Positions 44,691 to 53,978 of a DNA stretch of 64,000 bases are shown one piece after another. A model generated the notes under the pieces. The model worked only from the letters and a program-made list of their open reading frames with translations, was not told the DNA's origin and did no database searches. A program made the translations under genes and the position numbers. Each line of letters starts with the position of its first letter. Positions within the stretch are counted from its first letter, which is position 1. The DNA lies in contig NZ_RCWJ01000001.1 in the NCBI RefSeq assembly GCF_003668565.1, positions 496,001 through 560,000 on the forward strand, given 5' to 3'. This stretch comes from Mycetocola zhadangensis. Lineage in GTDB: Bacteria > Actinomycetota > Actinomycetes > Actinomycetales > Microbacteriaceae.

Positions 44691-45150
44691 GGCTGGTTCG
44701 AGTCGTGTCCTCCGAGGGCTGAGGAGCGAGACGGGAACGGCGGCGCTCGAATTCATCACGGTCGGTCTGATTCTGCTTGTGCCCCTGGTCTACCTGGTCA
44801 TCACGCTGGCCGCGTTGCAAGCGGGCACGCTCGCAGTGGAGGGTGCTGCACGCCAGGCTGTCCGCGTGTTCGTTCAGGCGCCCAACCAGGAGGAGGCTGC
44901 GGCGCGCGCGAGCAGAGCCATCGAGTTTGGCCTGGCCGACTACGGTGTGAACGCGGCCTCCGCCTCCACGAGTGTGCAGTGCTCCGGTGCTCCGAGTTGC
45001 CCTTCACGCAACGCAATCGTGACCGTCACCGTTCGCGTGAATGTGCCCCTTCCACTGGTCCCAGACGTTCTCGACCTCTCCTCGGCGGCAAGTGTTCCGA
45101 TTGAATCGTCCGCGACCCAGCGGGTCTCCCGGTTCTGGACCGAGCAATGA
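44680..45150 (+). CDS. TadE/TadF-like minor pilin
   Basis: About 156 residues with ETGTAALEFITVGLILLVPLVYLVITL, a pilin-type N-terminal helix with the key Glu, then GTLAVEGAARQAVRVFVQAP. Two Cys (QCSGAPSC) may form a small disulphide loop in the exported part. The start ATG at 44680 lies inside the previous gene; an ATG at 44656 is possible. The stop overlaps the next gene in ATGA. Confidence 0.83.
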   Translation: MPNRAGSSRVLRGLRSETGTAALEFITVGLILLVPLVYLVITLAALQAGTLAVEGAARQAVRVFVQAPNQEEAAARASRAIEFGLADYGVNAASASTSVQCSGAPSCPSRNAIVTVTVRVNVPLPLVPDVLDLSSAASVPIESSATQRVSRFWTEQ

Positions 45151-45593
45151 CGTCCTTGAAGCAGGGCCGGCCGAACGACGACGGGTCGACGCTCATTCTC
45201 GCGATCTTCTACGGCATGCTCTCCCTCATCGTGATTCTGCTTGTGGCGGCCGCAACGTCCTTGTACGTCGAACGCAAACGGCTGTTCAGTCTTGCGGATG
45301 CTGCCGCTCTCGTTGGTGCGGAATCGTTCGAGTTATCGACGGTGTCAGTGAACGACGGTGTGCCCCGGGTGACGCTGTCCTCTGCCGGGGTTTCCGCAGA
45401 TGTGGAGGAGTTCCTCGGCAACAACCCGACAGGAAGGTTCGAGGAACTCCGCCTGGAGCAGGCCGTCTCACTCGATGGGAGAAGCGCGACGGTGACCCTC
45501 TCGTCGTATTGGCGGCCGCCGGTGCTGACCGCGTTCGTGCCAGATGGCATCCGTCTGGAAGTCACAAGCGTGGCTCGGAGCGTGTTCCGCTGA
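45147..45593 (+). CDS. TadG-like pilus assembly protein (short form)
   Basis: A 148-residue protein with a DDGSTLILAIFYGMLSLIVILLVAAATSLYVERKRLFSLADAAALVGA N-terminal region in two parts: the TadG/TadE-type helix with no central Glu, then the ADAAALAGA-like block. The exported C-terminal half is small, without the von Willebrand domain of full TadG. It closes the Tad operon: about 120 bases with no obvious terminator separate it from the next gene. Confidence 0.82.
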   Translation: MTSLKQGRPNDDGSTLILAIFYGMLSLIVILLVAAATSLYVERKRLFSLADAAALVGAESFELSTVSVNDGVPRVTLSSAGVSADVEEFLGNNPTGRFEELRLEQAVSLDGRSATVTLSSYWRPPVLTAFVPDGIRLEVTSVARSVFR

Positions 45594-45715
45594 CCCGGGA
45601 GTGCCGTGTCGTGCGGCGGGAGAACCGTGTCAAGGGGTTGAACGGCTCAGGACAGCCGGTGTTGCGTAGAAGCACCACGCACGTTCCACTCGTGCCCGAT
45701 CGAAGGAGCAACTTC

Positions 45716-46522
45716 ATGAGTTTTGAGCCACGATTCGCGATCGTCACCGGAGCGGACTCCGGAATTGGGCGTGCAACAGCTGTCGCCCTTGCCGAAGCGG
45801 GAATGGACGTCGGCATCACCTGGCACAGCGACGAAGACGGCGCGGAGGGAACGGCGCGTGAGGTGCGCGAGCTCGGACGCAACGCCGTCACGGCGCGGCT
45901 CGATACCACCGACCTCGACGGCTGCGGCGACGCGATCGACGCGCTTGCCCAGGAGCTCGGCGGAGTGGACGTGTTCGTCAACAACGCGGGCAGGGGTGAC
46001 AACGGACCGTTTCTCGAGATGCCGCTTGAGGACTGGAGAAAGACCGTCGCGGCCGATCTCGACGGAGCCTTTGTCTGCATCCAGCGGGCTGCGCGGCGTA
46101 TGGTCGCTGCGGGCAACGGCGGACGGATCATCGGAGTGACGAGCGTCCACGAACACCAGCCCCGCGTTGGGTCAGCTGCGTACGACGCCGCGAAGCACGG
46201 ACTCGGAGGGCTGCTCAAAACACTGGCGCTTGAGCTTGGGGAACACGGCATCACCGCGAACGCCGTCGCTCCCGGTGAGATCGCCACGCCGATGACCGGT
46301 CAGACCGATCAGGACCCGCACGAGGTGAAGCGACCTGGAGTGCCGCTCGGCCGGCCCGGTGACGCCCGGGAGGTCGCGGCCGTCATCGCCTTCCTCGCCT
46401 CACCGGCGTCGAGCTACGTCACGGGCGCGTCGTGGCCTGTTGACGGTGGCATGCTGCAGATGGGGCCGCAGGCCGGTTCTCACATTGAGAGTGACACCTG
46501 GCGGGAGGCGGACAAGCAGTGA
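45716..46522 (+). CDS. Short-chain dehydrogenase/reductase (SDR family)
   Basis: A 268-residue classical SDR oxidoreductase. The coenzyme loop is TGADSGIGRA (about 12-21), NNAGRG marks the fourth strand, and the catalytic Ser-Tyr-Lys are in VTSVHEHQP and AYDAAKHGL; Ser is followed by Val-His and Tyr-x-x-x-Lys is intact. VAPGEIATPM and PVDGGM complete the family pattern. The closest types are glucose/ribitol-type dehydrogenases, but the substrate is open. ATG at 45716 with GAAGGAG upstream; the frame is open far upstream into the Tad operon, which is not coding. Coupled to the next small gene. Confidence 0.9.
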   Translation: MSFEPRFAIVTGADSGIGRATAVALAEAGMDVGITWHSDEDGAEGTAREVRELGRNAVTARLDTTDLDGCGDAIDALAQELGGVDVFVNNAGRGDNGPFLEMPLEDWRKTVAADLDGAFVCIQRAARRMVAAGNGGRIIGVTSVHEHQPRVGSAAYDAAKHGLGGLLKTLALELGEHGITANAVAPGEIATPMTGQTDQDPHEVKRPGVPLGRPGDAREVAAVIAFLASPASSYVTGASWPVDGGMLQMGPQAGSHIESDTWREADKQ

Positions 46523-46866
46523 CGAGCGACGGCGACCGCCGGGAGGACGACCCGACACTGATGCGGAACCAGCCGGCCCTGCAAACCTCGACCGGAGCAA
46601 TCTGGCTTGGGCTTGGGACCCTGCTGACAATCATCGTGCTGGCCGTGCTCGTGCCCCTGATGTCGATTCACACGGTGATCGCTGCGGTGGGCGCCGCGTT
46701 TGTGGTGATTTTGTACGGAGCACTGGTGGTCACGCGGTTTGTGTCGGCTCCCGGTCGGTCGCGGCTGACAGTTATGGCGTCTCTGTTTGGCGGCATCGCC
46801 CTTGTGGGCCTCGTCACCGTCTTCGTGGTGTCGAGTGTTCAGGCGGCGTCCCCCGGCGGGAGCTAG
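46519..46866 (+). CDS. Small membrane protein of unknown function
   Basis: A 115-residue protein with three hydrophobic segments (IWLGLGTLLTIIVLAVLVPL, VIAAVGAAFVVILYGALVV, LTVMASLFGGIALVGLVTVFVV) and a charged N-terminus. GTG at 46519 overlaps the SDR stop, suggesting co-expression. It shares a CTAG stop with the convergent MFS gene. Function unknown. Confidence 0.75.
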   Translation: MTSDGDRREDDPTLMRNQPALQTSTGAIWLGLGTLLTIIVLAVLVPLMSIHTVIAAVGAAFVVILYGALVVTRFVSAPGRSRLTVMASLFGGIALVGLVTVFVVSSVQAASPGGS

Positions 46867-48137
46867 GGGAGCCTGCGGCCGGGCCTCGGCTGCAGGTACC
46901 GCGGCATGATTCGCGCGAGGTGAATCGCGCCGAGGATGCCGACGACACCGATCAGCCCTGCCGCGAACGACACGGACAGCACGGCGGTGAGTCCGCCGAC
47001 GAGAAGAGGCGCGCCAGCGGCACCGAGGTCGCCGGTGAACCGCCACGCGCCGAGGAACGGGGCGGGGGAGCCGACCGGGGCGAGGTCGGCGCCGAGCGTC
47101 ATCAGAATTCCACTGCCGATCCCGTTGGCGACCGCGAGCAGCCCTGCGGCCGCGATGAACCAGCCGACCGCATTCGGGGAATCGTGCGTGAAGGCGAGTA
47201 ACAGCATCCCGAGTCCTAGTCCAATCAGGGATGGGATCGCGCTGAACATGCGACCGAAGCGGTCCATGATCTGGCCGCTCGCGTAGAACAGCGCGAAGTC
47301 CACGCCTCCAGCGATGCCGATGATCAGTGCTGTGTTGACCTCGCTGACGCCGAGGCTGACCGCCCAGAGCGGGAGGATGATGGTGCGGGTCGCGCGCATC
47401 GCCGAGATGAGGGCCGCTCCTGACCCCATCCGGACGAGGACCCCGCGGGAGTTCCAGATCGTGTGGAACAGTCCGTTGGATCGGGCGCCGGGCGATTGTG
47501 TGCCTGCAGCGTGGGTCGAATGCGCTGCCTGCGGATGCGATGCTCGGGAGAACACCGATTCGGGGTCCGGAAGGAAGATGAGAATGAGCACGGCGGCCAG
47601 GCAGGAGACGACCATGATCCAGAACGCGCCCTGCGCTCCGCCGGTGAGATGGATGACGGGAGCGGCGATGAGGGGGCCGATGAACAGGCCGGCCCGGAAC
47701 ACCCCGCCGAGGGTGGACAGGGCTCGAGCCCGGTACTGGATCGGCACGTAGCTTGCCATGAACGCGTGCCTGGCGAGGGCGAACACCGCTGTCGACAGGC
47801 CGAGGACGAAAATGGCCGCCGCGAGAACCCAGACGTTCGGCGCAAGCACAGCGCCGAGTACGGCGAGCACGGAGATCGCGGACGCGCCGATCATGGCGAC
47901 GCGCTCGCCGATTTTGCTCACGAGCCAACCGCTGGGGATGTCTCCGACGAGCTCACCGATCATCACCATGCCGGAGATCACACCGGCGATGGCCAGGCTC
48001 GCACCGAGGTTGGTGGCTGCAACGGGAATGAGCGGGATGAGCGCACCTTCGCCGATCGAGAACAACAGTGTGGGAAGAAACACCACGACGGCGACGGAGC
48101 GGAAGGAAAACTCGGCTGTCGATTTGTCGGTGGTCAT
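46863..48137 (-). CDS. MFS transporter (drug-exporter-like)
   Basis: A 424-residue major facilitator with about twelve membrane segments in two halves, joined by a charged loop rich in His/Ala (SHPQAAHSTHAAG). Family cues are GELVGDIPSGWLVSKIGERVAM (the loop 2-3 motif A) and ALARHAFMASYVP. It may export a drug or metabolite; no substrate can be inferred. The ATG at 48137 is preferred to the GTG just before it. Shared stop with the previous gene; divergent from prfB. Confidence 0.88.
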   Translation of the reverse strand: MTTDKSTAEFSFRSVAVVVFLPTLLFSIGEGALIPLIPVAATNLGASLAIAGVISGMVMIGELVGDIPSGWLVSKIGERVAMIGASAISVLAVLGAVLAPNVWVLAAAIFVLGLSTAVFALARHAFMASYVPIQYRARALSTLGGVFRAGLFIGPLIAAPVIHLTGGAQGAFWIMVVSCLAAVLILIFLPDPESVFSRASHPQAAHSTHAAGTQSPGARSNGLFHTIWNSRGVLVRMGSGAALISAMRATRTIILPLWAVSLGVSEVNTALIIGIAGGVDFALFYASGQIMDRFGRMFSAIPSLIGLGLGMLLLAFTHDSPNAVGWFIAAAGLLAVANGIGSGILMTLGADLAPVGSPAPFLGAWRFTGDLGAAGAPLLVGGLTAVLSVSFAAGLIGVVGILGAIHLARIMPRYLQPRPGRRLP

Positions 48138-48203
48138 CACTTTTCAGTGTATGCCGCGGCGGGCAGACGCTCGAACGTTCGCCAAAGGTAGGCTGGACTC
48201 GAC

Positions 48204-49313
48204 ATGTTAGATCTAGACCTGAGTGCCCAAATCGCTTCCATCCGAGCCACCTTCCAGGACATCCGCGAGGTTGTCGACCTGGACGCTCTTCGCGCTGACA
48301 TCGCTGACCTCAGCGCACAGGCCGGTGTTCCTGACCTGTGGGACGACACCGAGAAGGCACAGGAGATCACCAGCGCCCTCAGCCACCGGCAGTCAGAGCT
48401 GGCCCGGATCGTCGCCATCGAGCAGCAGCTCGACGACCTCGAGGTGCTCATTGAACTCGCGAACGCCGAGGGCGACGAGGACTCCGCTGCCGAGGCGCGC
48501 ACCGAACTCGCCGACCTGCAGAAGCAGATCGGCAGCCTCGAGGTGCAGACCCTGCTCAACGGTGAGTACGACCCGCTGCCCGCTGTTGTGACCATCCGCG
48601 CTGGCGCCGGTGGTGTTGACGCCGCTGACTTCGCCGACATGCTCTTCCGGATGTACCTGCGCTGGGCCGAGCAGCACAAGTACAAGGCGACGGTTCTCGA
48701 CACCAGCTACGCGGAGGAAGCGGGCATCAAGAGCGCGACGTTCGAGATCGATGCGCCTTACGCGTTCGGAACGCTCAGCGTCGAAGCTGGGACCCACCGT
48801 CTGGTGCGAATGAGCCCCTTCAACTCGGCAGGCAAACGGCAGACGAGCTTCGCGGCAGTCGAGGTCGTTCCGCTGATGGCCGAGACCGAAGAGGTCGACA
48901 TCCCAGACAATGACATCCGGGTCGATGTCTTCCGGTCGTCAGGCCCCGGTGGACAGTCGGTCAACACGACCGACTCGGCTGTGCGGATCACCCACCTGCC
49001 GACGGGCATCGTCGTGAGCTGCCAGAACGAGAAGAGCCAGATTCAGAACCGGGCAGCGGCGATGCGCGTGCTCAAGTCCCGACTGCTTCTTGTCCAGCGC
49101 GAGCAGGAGAACGCCAAGAAGAAGGAACTTGCCGGAAACATCACGGCCAGCTGGGGTGACCAGATGCGGTCATACGTTCTGGCGCCGTACCAGATGGTCA
49201 AGGACCTGCGCACGGACTTTGAGGTCAATAACCCGCAGAACGTCTTCGATGGTGACCTTGACGGATTCATCGCCGCAGGCATCCGTTGGCGTAAACAGCC
49301 CGTCGACAACTAG
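48204..49313 (+). CDS. prfB: Peptide chain release factor 2
   Basis: A 369-residue RF2 that ends translation at UGA and UAA. The GGQ catalytic motif is in [10 protein letters not shown] (about 247-256) and the stop-recognition tripeptide region [14 protein letters not shown] carries SPF. The frame is continuous, with no in-frame UGA or programmed +1 frameshift near codon 26, as in other actinobacteria. First of the prfB-ftsE-ftsX-smpB series. Confidence 0.97.
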   Translation: MLDLDLSAQIASIRATFQDIREVVDLDALRADIADLSAQAGVPDLWDDTEKAQEITSALSHRQSELARIVAIEQQLDDLEVLIELANAEGDEDSAAEARTELADLQKQIGSLEVQTLLNGEYDPLPAVVTIRAGAGGVDAADFADMLFRMYLRWAEQHKYKATVLDTSYAEEAGIKSATFEIDAPYAFGTLSVEAGTHRLVRMSPFNSAGKRQTSFAAVEVVPLMAETEEVDIPDNDIRVDVFRSSGPGGQSVNTTDSAVRITHLPTGIVVSCQNEKSQIQNRAAAMRVLKSRLLLVQREQENAKKKELAGNITASWGDQMRSYVLAPYQMVKDLRTDFEVNNPQNVFDGDLDGFIAAGIRWRKQPVDN

Positions 49314-49389
49314 CCGATCCGGGCCGGAGTCCCGGTCACAGGCGTGTCATGCCGTCATTGCTTCGATCGCTGCCTAGGCTCGGAGAGTC

Positions 49390-50424
49390 ATGATTCGGTT
49401 TGAGAACGTCACGAAGAAATACTCCGGCACCAAGCGTCCGGCAATCGACAGCATGGACCTGGAAATCGCTCGAGGAGAATTCGTCTTTCTCGTCGGTGCG
49501 TCAGGTTCGGGAAAGTCCAGTTGCCTGCGATTGATCCTCAAGGAGGAGAAGCCGACCTCCGGATCCATCTTCGTCCTCGGTAACGACCTCGGCTCGATTT
49601 CGAGCCGCAAGATCCCGTACTTCCGTCGCAACGTCGGCGTGGTCTTCCAGGACTTCCGCCTCCTGCCGAACAAGACTGTGTTTCAGAACGTGGCGTTCAC
49701 TCTTCAGGTGATCGGAAAGTCTCGCGGTTACGTTCAGGAGGCCGTGCCTGACGTGCTCAAGATGGTCGGCCTCGAAACCAAGGCTGACCGCCTCCCGCAC
49801 GAACTCTCAGGTGGCGAGCAGCAGCGTGTCGCGATCGCGCGCGCCGTCGTCAACAAGCCCCAGGTGCTGTTGGCCGATGAGCCGACCGGAAACCTCGACC
49901 CGGCGACCAGCGCCGGCATCATGCAGATTCTCGAGCGCATCAACGCCGGCGGCACCACAGTGCTGATGGCCACCCACGAAGCCGGCATCGTCGACAAGAT
50001 GCAGCGCCGCGTGATCGAACTCGTCGACGGCGTCATCGTTCGTGACGAGCGAGAAGGCGGATACGGCACAACCGGCGTCGTGCCAGAGCTCAGGCCCGCC
50101 GTCGCCAAGGGCCAGTCAGCCAAGATCGCCCGCGATCAGGTGCGTGAGGCCACAGCTGAGGCAGACGCAGAAACGAAGGCACACCAGATTTTGATTTCGA
50201 CAACGGATGCTGTCGCGAGCGTTCCAGCACCCACTCGCGTCGCTACGGTGGACGACACGACGGACACCGACGGCGCATCGAACGCGACGGGTGCCATCAC
50301 ACTTCCTCGCCCCGAGGCGACGAGTGACCTCACCGAGCACCTTTCGCTCGCCGAGCGACTTGGATTGCGTGGCACCGTCGACCCGGATACGGGCGACGAG
50401 CAGAACGTGGGGCCGGTTCGATGA
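49390..50424 (+). CDS. ftsE: Cell-division ATPase FtsE with long C-terminal extension
   Basis: A 344-residue protein. The first about 225 residues are a standard FtsE: MIRFENVTKKY, Walker A GASGSGKSS (36-44), LSGGEQQRVAIAR and LLADEPTGNLDP. The remaining about 115 residues are an Ala/Thr/Asp-rich, probably disordered extension ending with SLAERLGLRGTVDPDTGDE; ordinary FtsE ends near 225-230. FtsEX drives peptidoglycan hydrolase activation at the division site. Coupled to ftsX by ATGA. Confidence 0.95.
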   Translation: MIRFENVTKKYSGTKRPAIDSMDLEIARGEFVFLVGASGSGKSSCLRLILKEEKPTSGSIFVLGNDLGSISSRKIPYFRRNVGVVFQDFRLLPNKTVFQNVAFTLQVIGKSRGYVQEAVPDVLKMVGLETKADRLPHELSGGEQQRVAIARAVVNKPQVLLADEPTGNLDPATSAGIMQILERINAGGTTVLMATHEAGIVDKMQRRVIELVDGVIVRDEREGGYGTTGVVPELRPAVAKGQSAKIARDQVREATAEADAETKAHQILISTTDAVASVPAPTRVATVDDTTDTDGASNATGAITLPRPEATSDLTEHLSLAERLGLRGTVDPDTGDEQNVGPVR

Positions 50425-51335
50425 GGCTCTCCCTGATCTGGCAGGAGGCCTCAACCGGGCTCCGCCGCAACGTGTCGATGGTGATCTCGGTCATTCTGGT
50501 CACCTTCATCTCGCTCACCTTCGTCGGCACCGCGGTTCTGATGCAGATGCAGATCGGCCAGATGAAGAACTACTGGTACGACAGGGCGCAGGTCGCCATC
50601 TACCTCTGCACGGCAGACTCGCAGGCGGAGACCTGCACGGCCGGGGCAGCGAACGAGGAGCAAAAGGCCGGGGTTCTTGGCCAGCTCGAGTCAGAAACGC
50701 TCGCACCGTTCATCGACAAGAGCTACTTCGAGGATCACCAGCAGGCGTACGACAACTTCCAGCAGCAGTTCGAGGGCAACCAGCTCGCGCAGCTGGTCGC
50801 GCCTGAGCAGCTCAACGAGACCTACTGGGTAAACCTCAAGGACCCGTCGCAGTCCGAGGTTCTTGTCGAAGCGTTCTCCGGAACACCAGGTGTTGAAGAA
50901 GTGACCGACCAGAGGCAGTATCTCGACGCCATCTTCAGGGTGCTCAACGTCGCCAGTTATACAGCCATCGGTATCGCGGCGCTCATGCTTATCGCGGCCG
51001 TTCTGCTCATCGCAACAACGATTCGACTGTCCGCGTACTCCAGGCGGAAAGAGATCGGCATCATGCGCCTGGTCGGCGCGTCGAACCGGTTCATTCAGAC
51101 GCCGTTCATTCTGGAGGGCGTGTTCTCCGCGGTGATCGGGTCGATCCTCGCCGGTGGAGCGGTCATCGCGATCGTGTACTTCTTCATCGACGGATACCTG
51201 GCTCCGATGATGCCGTTCGTGAACTTCGTCGACATCTCCGACGCGATTGTCGTTGTGCCACTGCTGCTGCTCGTCGGAATGGTGCTTGCTGCCCTCTCGG
51301 CGAACTTCGCCATCAAGCGGTATCTGAAGATCTAG
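50421..51335 (+). CDS. ftsX: Cell-division protein FtsX
   Basis: A 304-residue ABC-type membrane protein with four membrane segments, a large extracytoplasmic loop after the first (about 45-170, with a Cys pair in CTADSQAETC), and the conserved RKEIGIMRLVGAS before the third segment. Pairs with FtsE. The extracytoplasmic loop should contact a cell-wall hydrolase or adaptor. A short hairpin follows its stop. Confidence 0.95.
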   Translation: MRLSLIWQEASTGLRRNVSMVISVILVTFISLTFVGTAVLMQMQIGQMKNYWYDRAQVAIYLCTADSQAETCTAGAANEEQKAGVLGQLESETLAPFIDKSYFEDHQQAYDNFQQQFEGNQLAQLVAPEQLNETYWVNLKDPSQSEVLVEAFSGTPGVEEVTDQRQYLDAIFRVLNVASYTAIGIAALMLIAAVLLIATTIRLSAYSRRKEIGIMRLVGASNRFIQTPFILEGVFSAVIGSILAGGAVIAIVYFFIDGYLAPMMPFVNFVDISDAIVVVPLLLLVGMVLAALSANFAIKRYLKI

Positions 51336-51338
51336 CTC

Positions 51339-51360
51339 ACACGGCGCTTGCCGTGTTGTT
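51339..51360 (+). terminator. Short terminator-like hairpin after ftsX
   Basis: Stem ACACGGC/GCCGTGT with loop GCTT followed by TGTT, starting 3 bases after the ftsX stop. The stem is only 7 bases, so partial read-through into smpB is likely. Confidence 0.55.
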
Positions 51361-51445
51361 AGACTGATGGGCTGCCGGGCACCGCGCCAGGCGCTTTTCA
51401 CGCAAGCGGATAGCATCCGCTTCAATTAAGACAACGGAGTAGCTC

Positions 51446-51922
51446 GTGCCCAGGGAACGTGGTCAAAACGTTGTGGCCACCAATCGCAAGGCGCGCCACG
51501 ACTACCTCATTGAAGACACCTTCGAAGCCGGAATGGTGCTCACCGGTACCGAGGTGAAGTCGCTTCGTGCCGGTCGTGCGTCGCTCGTCGACGGATACGC
51601 CTTTATCGAGGGCGGTGAAGCGTGGCTCGACGCCGTGCACATCCCTGAGTACACCGGCGGCACCTGGAACAACCACCCGCCCCGCCGCAAGCGCAAACTG
51701 CTGCTGCACAAGGCGCAGATCCTGAAGATCAGTCACAAGGTCGCACCTGGCGGTTACACGATCATCCCGCTCAAGCTGTACTTCAGTGACGGCAAGGCCA
51801 AGGTCGAGATCGCCATCGCCAAAGGTAAAAAGGAATACGACAAGCGGCAAACGCTGCGTGAGCGCGAAGCCACGCGTGAAGCAGCGCGCGCCATCGCGGC
51901 CAAGAACCACTTGGGAGAGTAG
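51446..51922 (+). CDS. smpB: SsrA-binding protein SmpB
   Basis: A 158-residue protein that binds tmRNA and carries it to stalled ribosomes. Signature segments: [56 protein letters not shown] and the C-terminal [16 protein letters not shown] tail that enters the mRNA channel. GTG start at 51446. Its RNA partner is encoded 1.6 kb downstream. Confidence 0.97.
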   Translation: MPRERGQNVVATNRKARHDYLIEDTFEAGMVLTGTEVKSLRAGRASLVDGYAFIEGGEAWLDAVHIPEYTGGTWNNHPPRRKRKLLLHKAQILKISHKVAPGGYTIIPLKLYFSDGKAKVEIAIAKGKKEYDKRQTLREREATREAARAIAAKNHLGE

Positions 51923-52659
51923 TGACCATCGCGCCGAAGCTGTCCGTGAGCGGAACGTACAACTTCCGCGATGTCGGCGGCTATCCGGCTCTCGACGGCC
52001 GGGTGCGTTATGGTCGGTTGCTTCGCTCAGACGGTCTCTACCGCCTCGGTGAGGACGGCAAGCAACACGTGCGTGAGCTCGGCGTCGGCACCGTCATCGA
52101 CCTGCGCGACGATTTCGAGGTAGGTGTCATGCCCGACGACCTCGACGGTCTCGAGGTTCGACGCGTTCACCTGCCCTTGTTCGAGGGTTCCGGTGCGTCG
52201 CAGGGTGAGACGGCTGTGAGCCTGTCGACGTTGTACCGCCGCATCGTCACCCAGCACTCCGAGGTGGTTGCTCGCGCACTCCGCGAACTGCTTGCCATGG
52301 AAGAGGCTCCGGTTCTCGTGCACTGCACCGCCGGGAAGGACCGCACCGGCGTCGTTGTTGCTCTCGCGTTACTGGCCGTCGGCGTCGACCGTCAGCTTGT
52401 GGTCGAGGACTACGCCCGCTCGGAGGAGAACCTTAGCGGTGAGTGGCTCGACAACATGATCTCGATCATCGTGCAGCACGGTGGAACCGAGACCCCAGAG
52501 CTGCGCGTCCTGATGGGCGGCAGCCCGGGGGAGGTGCTCGACGCGGTGCTCGATGAGCTCGAAGCCGAGCACGGCTCTGTCCATCGATACCTGCTCGCCT
52601 CAGGACTCACCCTTCACGAGCTCGACAGGCTTCAGGACGCGCTGGTCGAGAAGGCCTAG
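51922..52659 (+). CDS. Tyrosine/serine protein phosphatase (PtpB-like, Y_phosphatase3)
   Basis: A 245-residue phosphatase. The P-loop is VHCTAGKDRTG with catalytic Cys135 and Arg141; TYNFRDVGGYPA (12-23) is the typical N-terminal signature of this family, and IDLRDDFE follows. The Lys and Asp within the P-loop are as in PtpB and related lipid/protein phosphatases. Its GTG start shares one base with the smpB stop. It lacks a signal peptide. Substrates unknown. Confidence 0.88.
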   Translation: MTIAPKLSVSGTYNFRDVGGYPALDGRVRYGRLLRSDGLYRLGEDGKQHVRELGVGTVIDLRDDFEVGVMPDDLDGLEVRRVHLPLFEGSGASQGETAVSLSTLYRRIVTQHSEVVARALRELLAMEEAPVLVHCTAGKDRTGVVVALALLAVGVDRQLVVEDYARSEENLSGEWLDNMISIIVQHGGTETPELRVLMGGSPGEVLDAVLDELEAEHGSVHRYLLASGLTLHELDRLQDALVEKA

Positions 52660-53333
52660 TCGGCAGAGCGCGCCTCGAATCGCGCGTTCACCTGCACGGC
52701 GATGCGTATGTGTTTCGGCGCAAATTCGGTAGGATCGCCGGCCGAGGCCATGACCATCCGGCTCACTGCTCCATACTCCGGCTGAGACGCAGCGGGTTCT
52801 GAGATCTCGATCGGCCTCACGTCGCCAAGGCCAAGCGCTGAGGCGTAGACGGATGCCTTCGCCGCAGCATTCGCGACAGCGTCGCGTGAGCACCGACCCT
52901 CGAGTTCCTGTCGAGTGAGATCGGTGATCTTCCAGTCGATCCCCGCGATGGTCACGCCGTCCATTGCCGCCGCGGTGTCAGTCCAGGCGCCGACCGCGTC
53001 CAGATCGGAGAACGTCACGTCGAGAGTGGAGCGCGAATGAAAGACCGGTGGCAGCTGTGCGCCATCCGCGTTCCATGGCCGCTCACTCCACACCTGGAGC
53101 TGGCTCGCCGTCCACTCGGTGACAGGCCCTGCCTTCGCGTCCGACATCGGTCGGATGGTCGAGATGCATTGGTTCCTCGCATCGGACGCCCTCTGTTGCA
53201 CAGCAGATTTCTCCGGCCCATCGACGGCGATCACGATGCTCACCGTTGCCCGCTCGGGTGCCACCTCCACGAACGCCTCGCCGCGAACCGAGATGATGGT
53301 CACACCGCTACTTCTCTGCGCTTCTTCGCTCAT
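52656..53333 (-). CDS. SIMPL (DUF541) domain protein
   Basis: A 225-residue protein of the SIMPL/DUF541 family, with the N-terminal ISVRGEAFVEVAPERATVSIVI and the C-terminal PIEISEP...PKHIRIAVQVNARFEA pattern. No signal peptide or membrane segment is seen, unlike many Gram-negative members. Function is unknown; relatives are surface or signalling associated. Convergent with the phosphatase gene, sharing CTAG. Confidence 0.85.
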   Translation of the reverse strand: MSEEAQRSSGVTIISVRGEAFVEVAPERATVSIVIAVDGPEKSAVQQRASDARNQCISTIRPMSDAKAGPVTEWTASQLQVWSERPWNADGAQLPPVFHSRSTLDVTFSDLDAVGAWTDTAAAMDGVTIAGIDWKITDLTRQELEGRCSRDAVANAAAKASVYASALGLGDVRPIEISEPAASQPEYGAVSRMVMASAGDPTEFAPKHIRIAVQVNARFEARSAD

Positions 53334-53511
53334 CCTGCGAGACTACAAGGGCCGCAACATTTCCCGGGAGACAATTCAGGATGTATACTGAAAAGCTGCA
53401 TCAGCACGATGCGGCAATCGCCGGGTTTCCCGGTTTGGCAACTCCACAGCGCGTGATAGTGATTCACTTCGAGGCGTCTCCCGCATGCGGGACGACGCAC
53501 ACGATTCGCAT

Positions 53512-53884
53512 GGGGATGATCGGTTTCGACACTGCCTGCGCAACTGTGAGAAGCGGGTCGAGGATCCAGGGTTATCTCGTTAACGATCTCTGGAAAACAA
53601 TAAGTGCCAATTCAAAGCGCACTGACTTCGCCCTCGCTGCCTAAGCGAGCGCACTAAAGAAGTCCGTCAGACCGGGAATGCTCTCTACCCGGATCCTGGC
53701 GCCATTTAGAGAGATTGCTTCTACGTTGTGTCTTAGGGCGTAGAGGGACTCAAACTGAGGCTGGGCTTGTCGGAGTAGGTGCCAGTGGCAAATTCCGGAG
53801 CCGAGTAGAACGTCTTCACTGGATACACCCGTAGAAGGCACACGACCACAGCAGTGGACCGGGGTTCAATTCCCCGCATCTCCA
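53512..53884 (+). ncRNA. ssrA: Transfer-messenger RNA (tmRNA, ssrA)
   Basis: A 373-base tmRNA. The tRNA-like domain closes GGGGATG at the 5' end with CATCTCC at 53877-53883, and the T arm is CGGGG-TTCAATT-CCCCG. The 5' GATCGGTTTCGAC is the family hallmark. The tag frame resumes at GCC 53606 and gives ANSKRTDFALAA then TAA at 53642-53644. CCA is not encoded. It lies downstream of smpB. Four pseudoknots should fill 53660-53850. Confidence 0.97.
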
Positions 53885-53911
53885 CTTCCAGAGTCGCTGT
53901 CACGCGCTTGA

Positions 53912-53949
53912 ACAGAAAAGGATCACCCTCCGGGGTGGTCCTTTTCTGT
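53912..53949 (+). terminator. Terminator after ssrA
   Basis: A 17-base stem ACAGAAAAGGATCACCC/GGGTGGTCCTTTTCTGT with one G-T pair and loop TCCG, 27 bases after the tmRNA. Self-complementary A/T-rich base suggests bidirectional use. Confidence 0.9.
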
Positions 53950-53978
53950 TGCCCGACTCTTTCTGGTTAGCTGGCAGC

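Noticed and set aside
45041-45715. N-terminal 225-residue extension of the SDR gene
   Set aside because: The open frame runs through two Tad genes in another frame, has no similarity to SDR enzymes, and a strong ribosome site precedes the ATG at 45716.
53119-53391. Plus-strand ORF opposite the SIMPL gene running toward ssrA
   Set aside because: No similarity or ribosome site; it is antisense to a recognisable gene.
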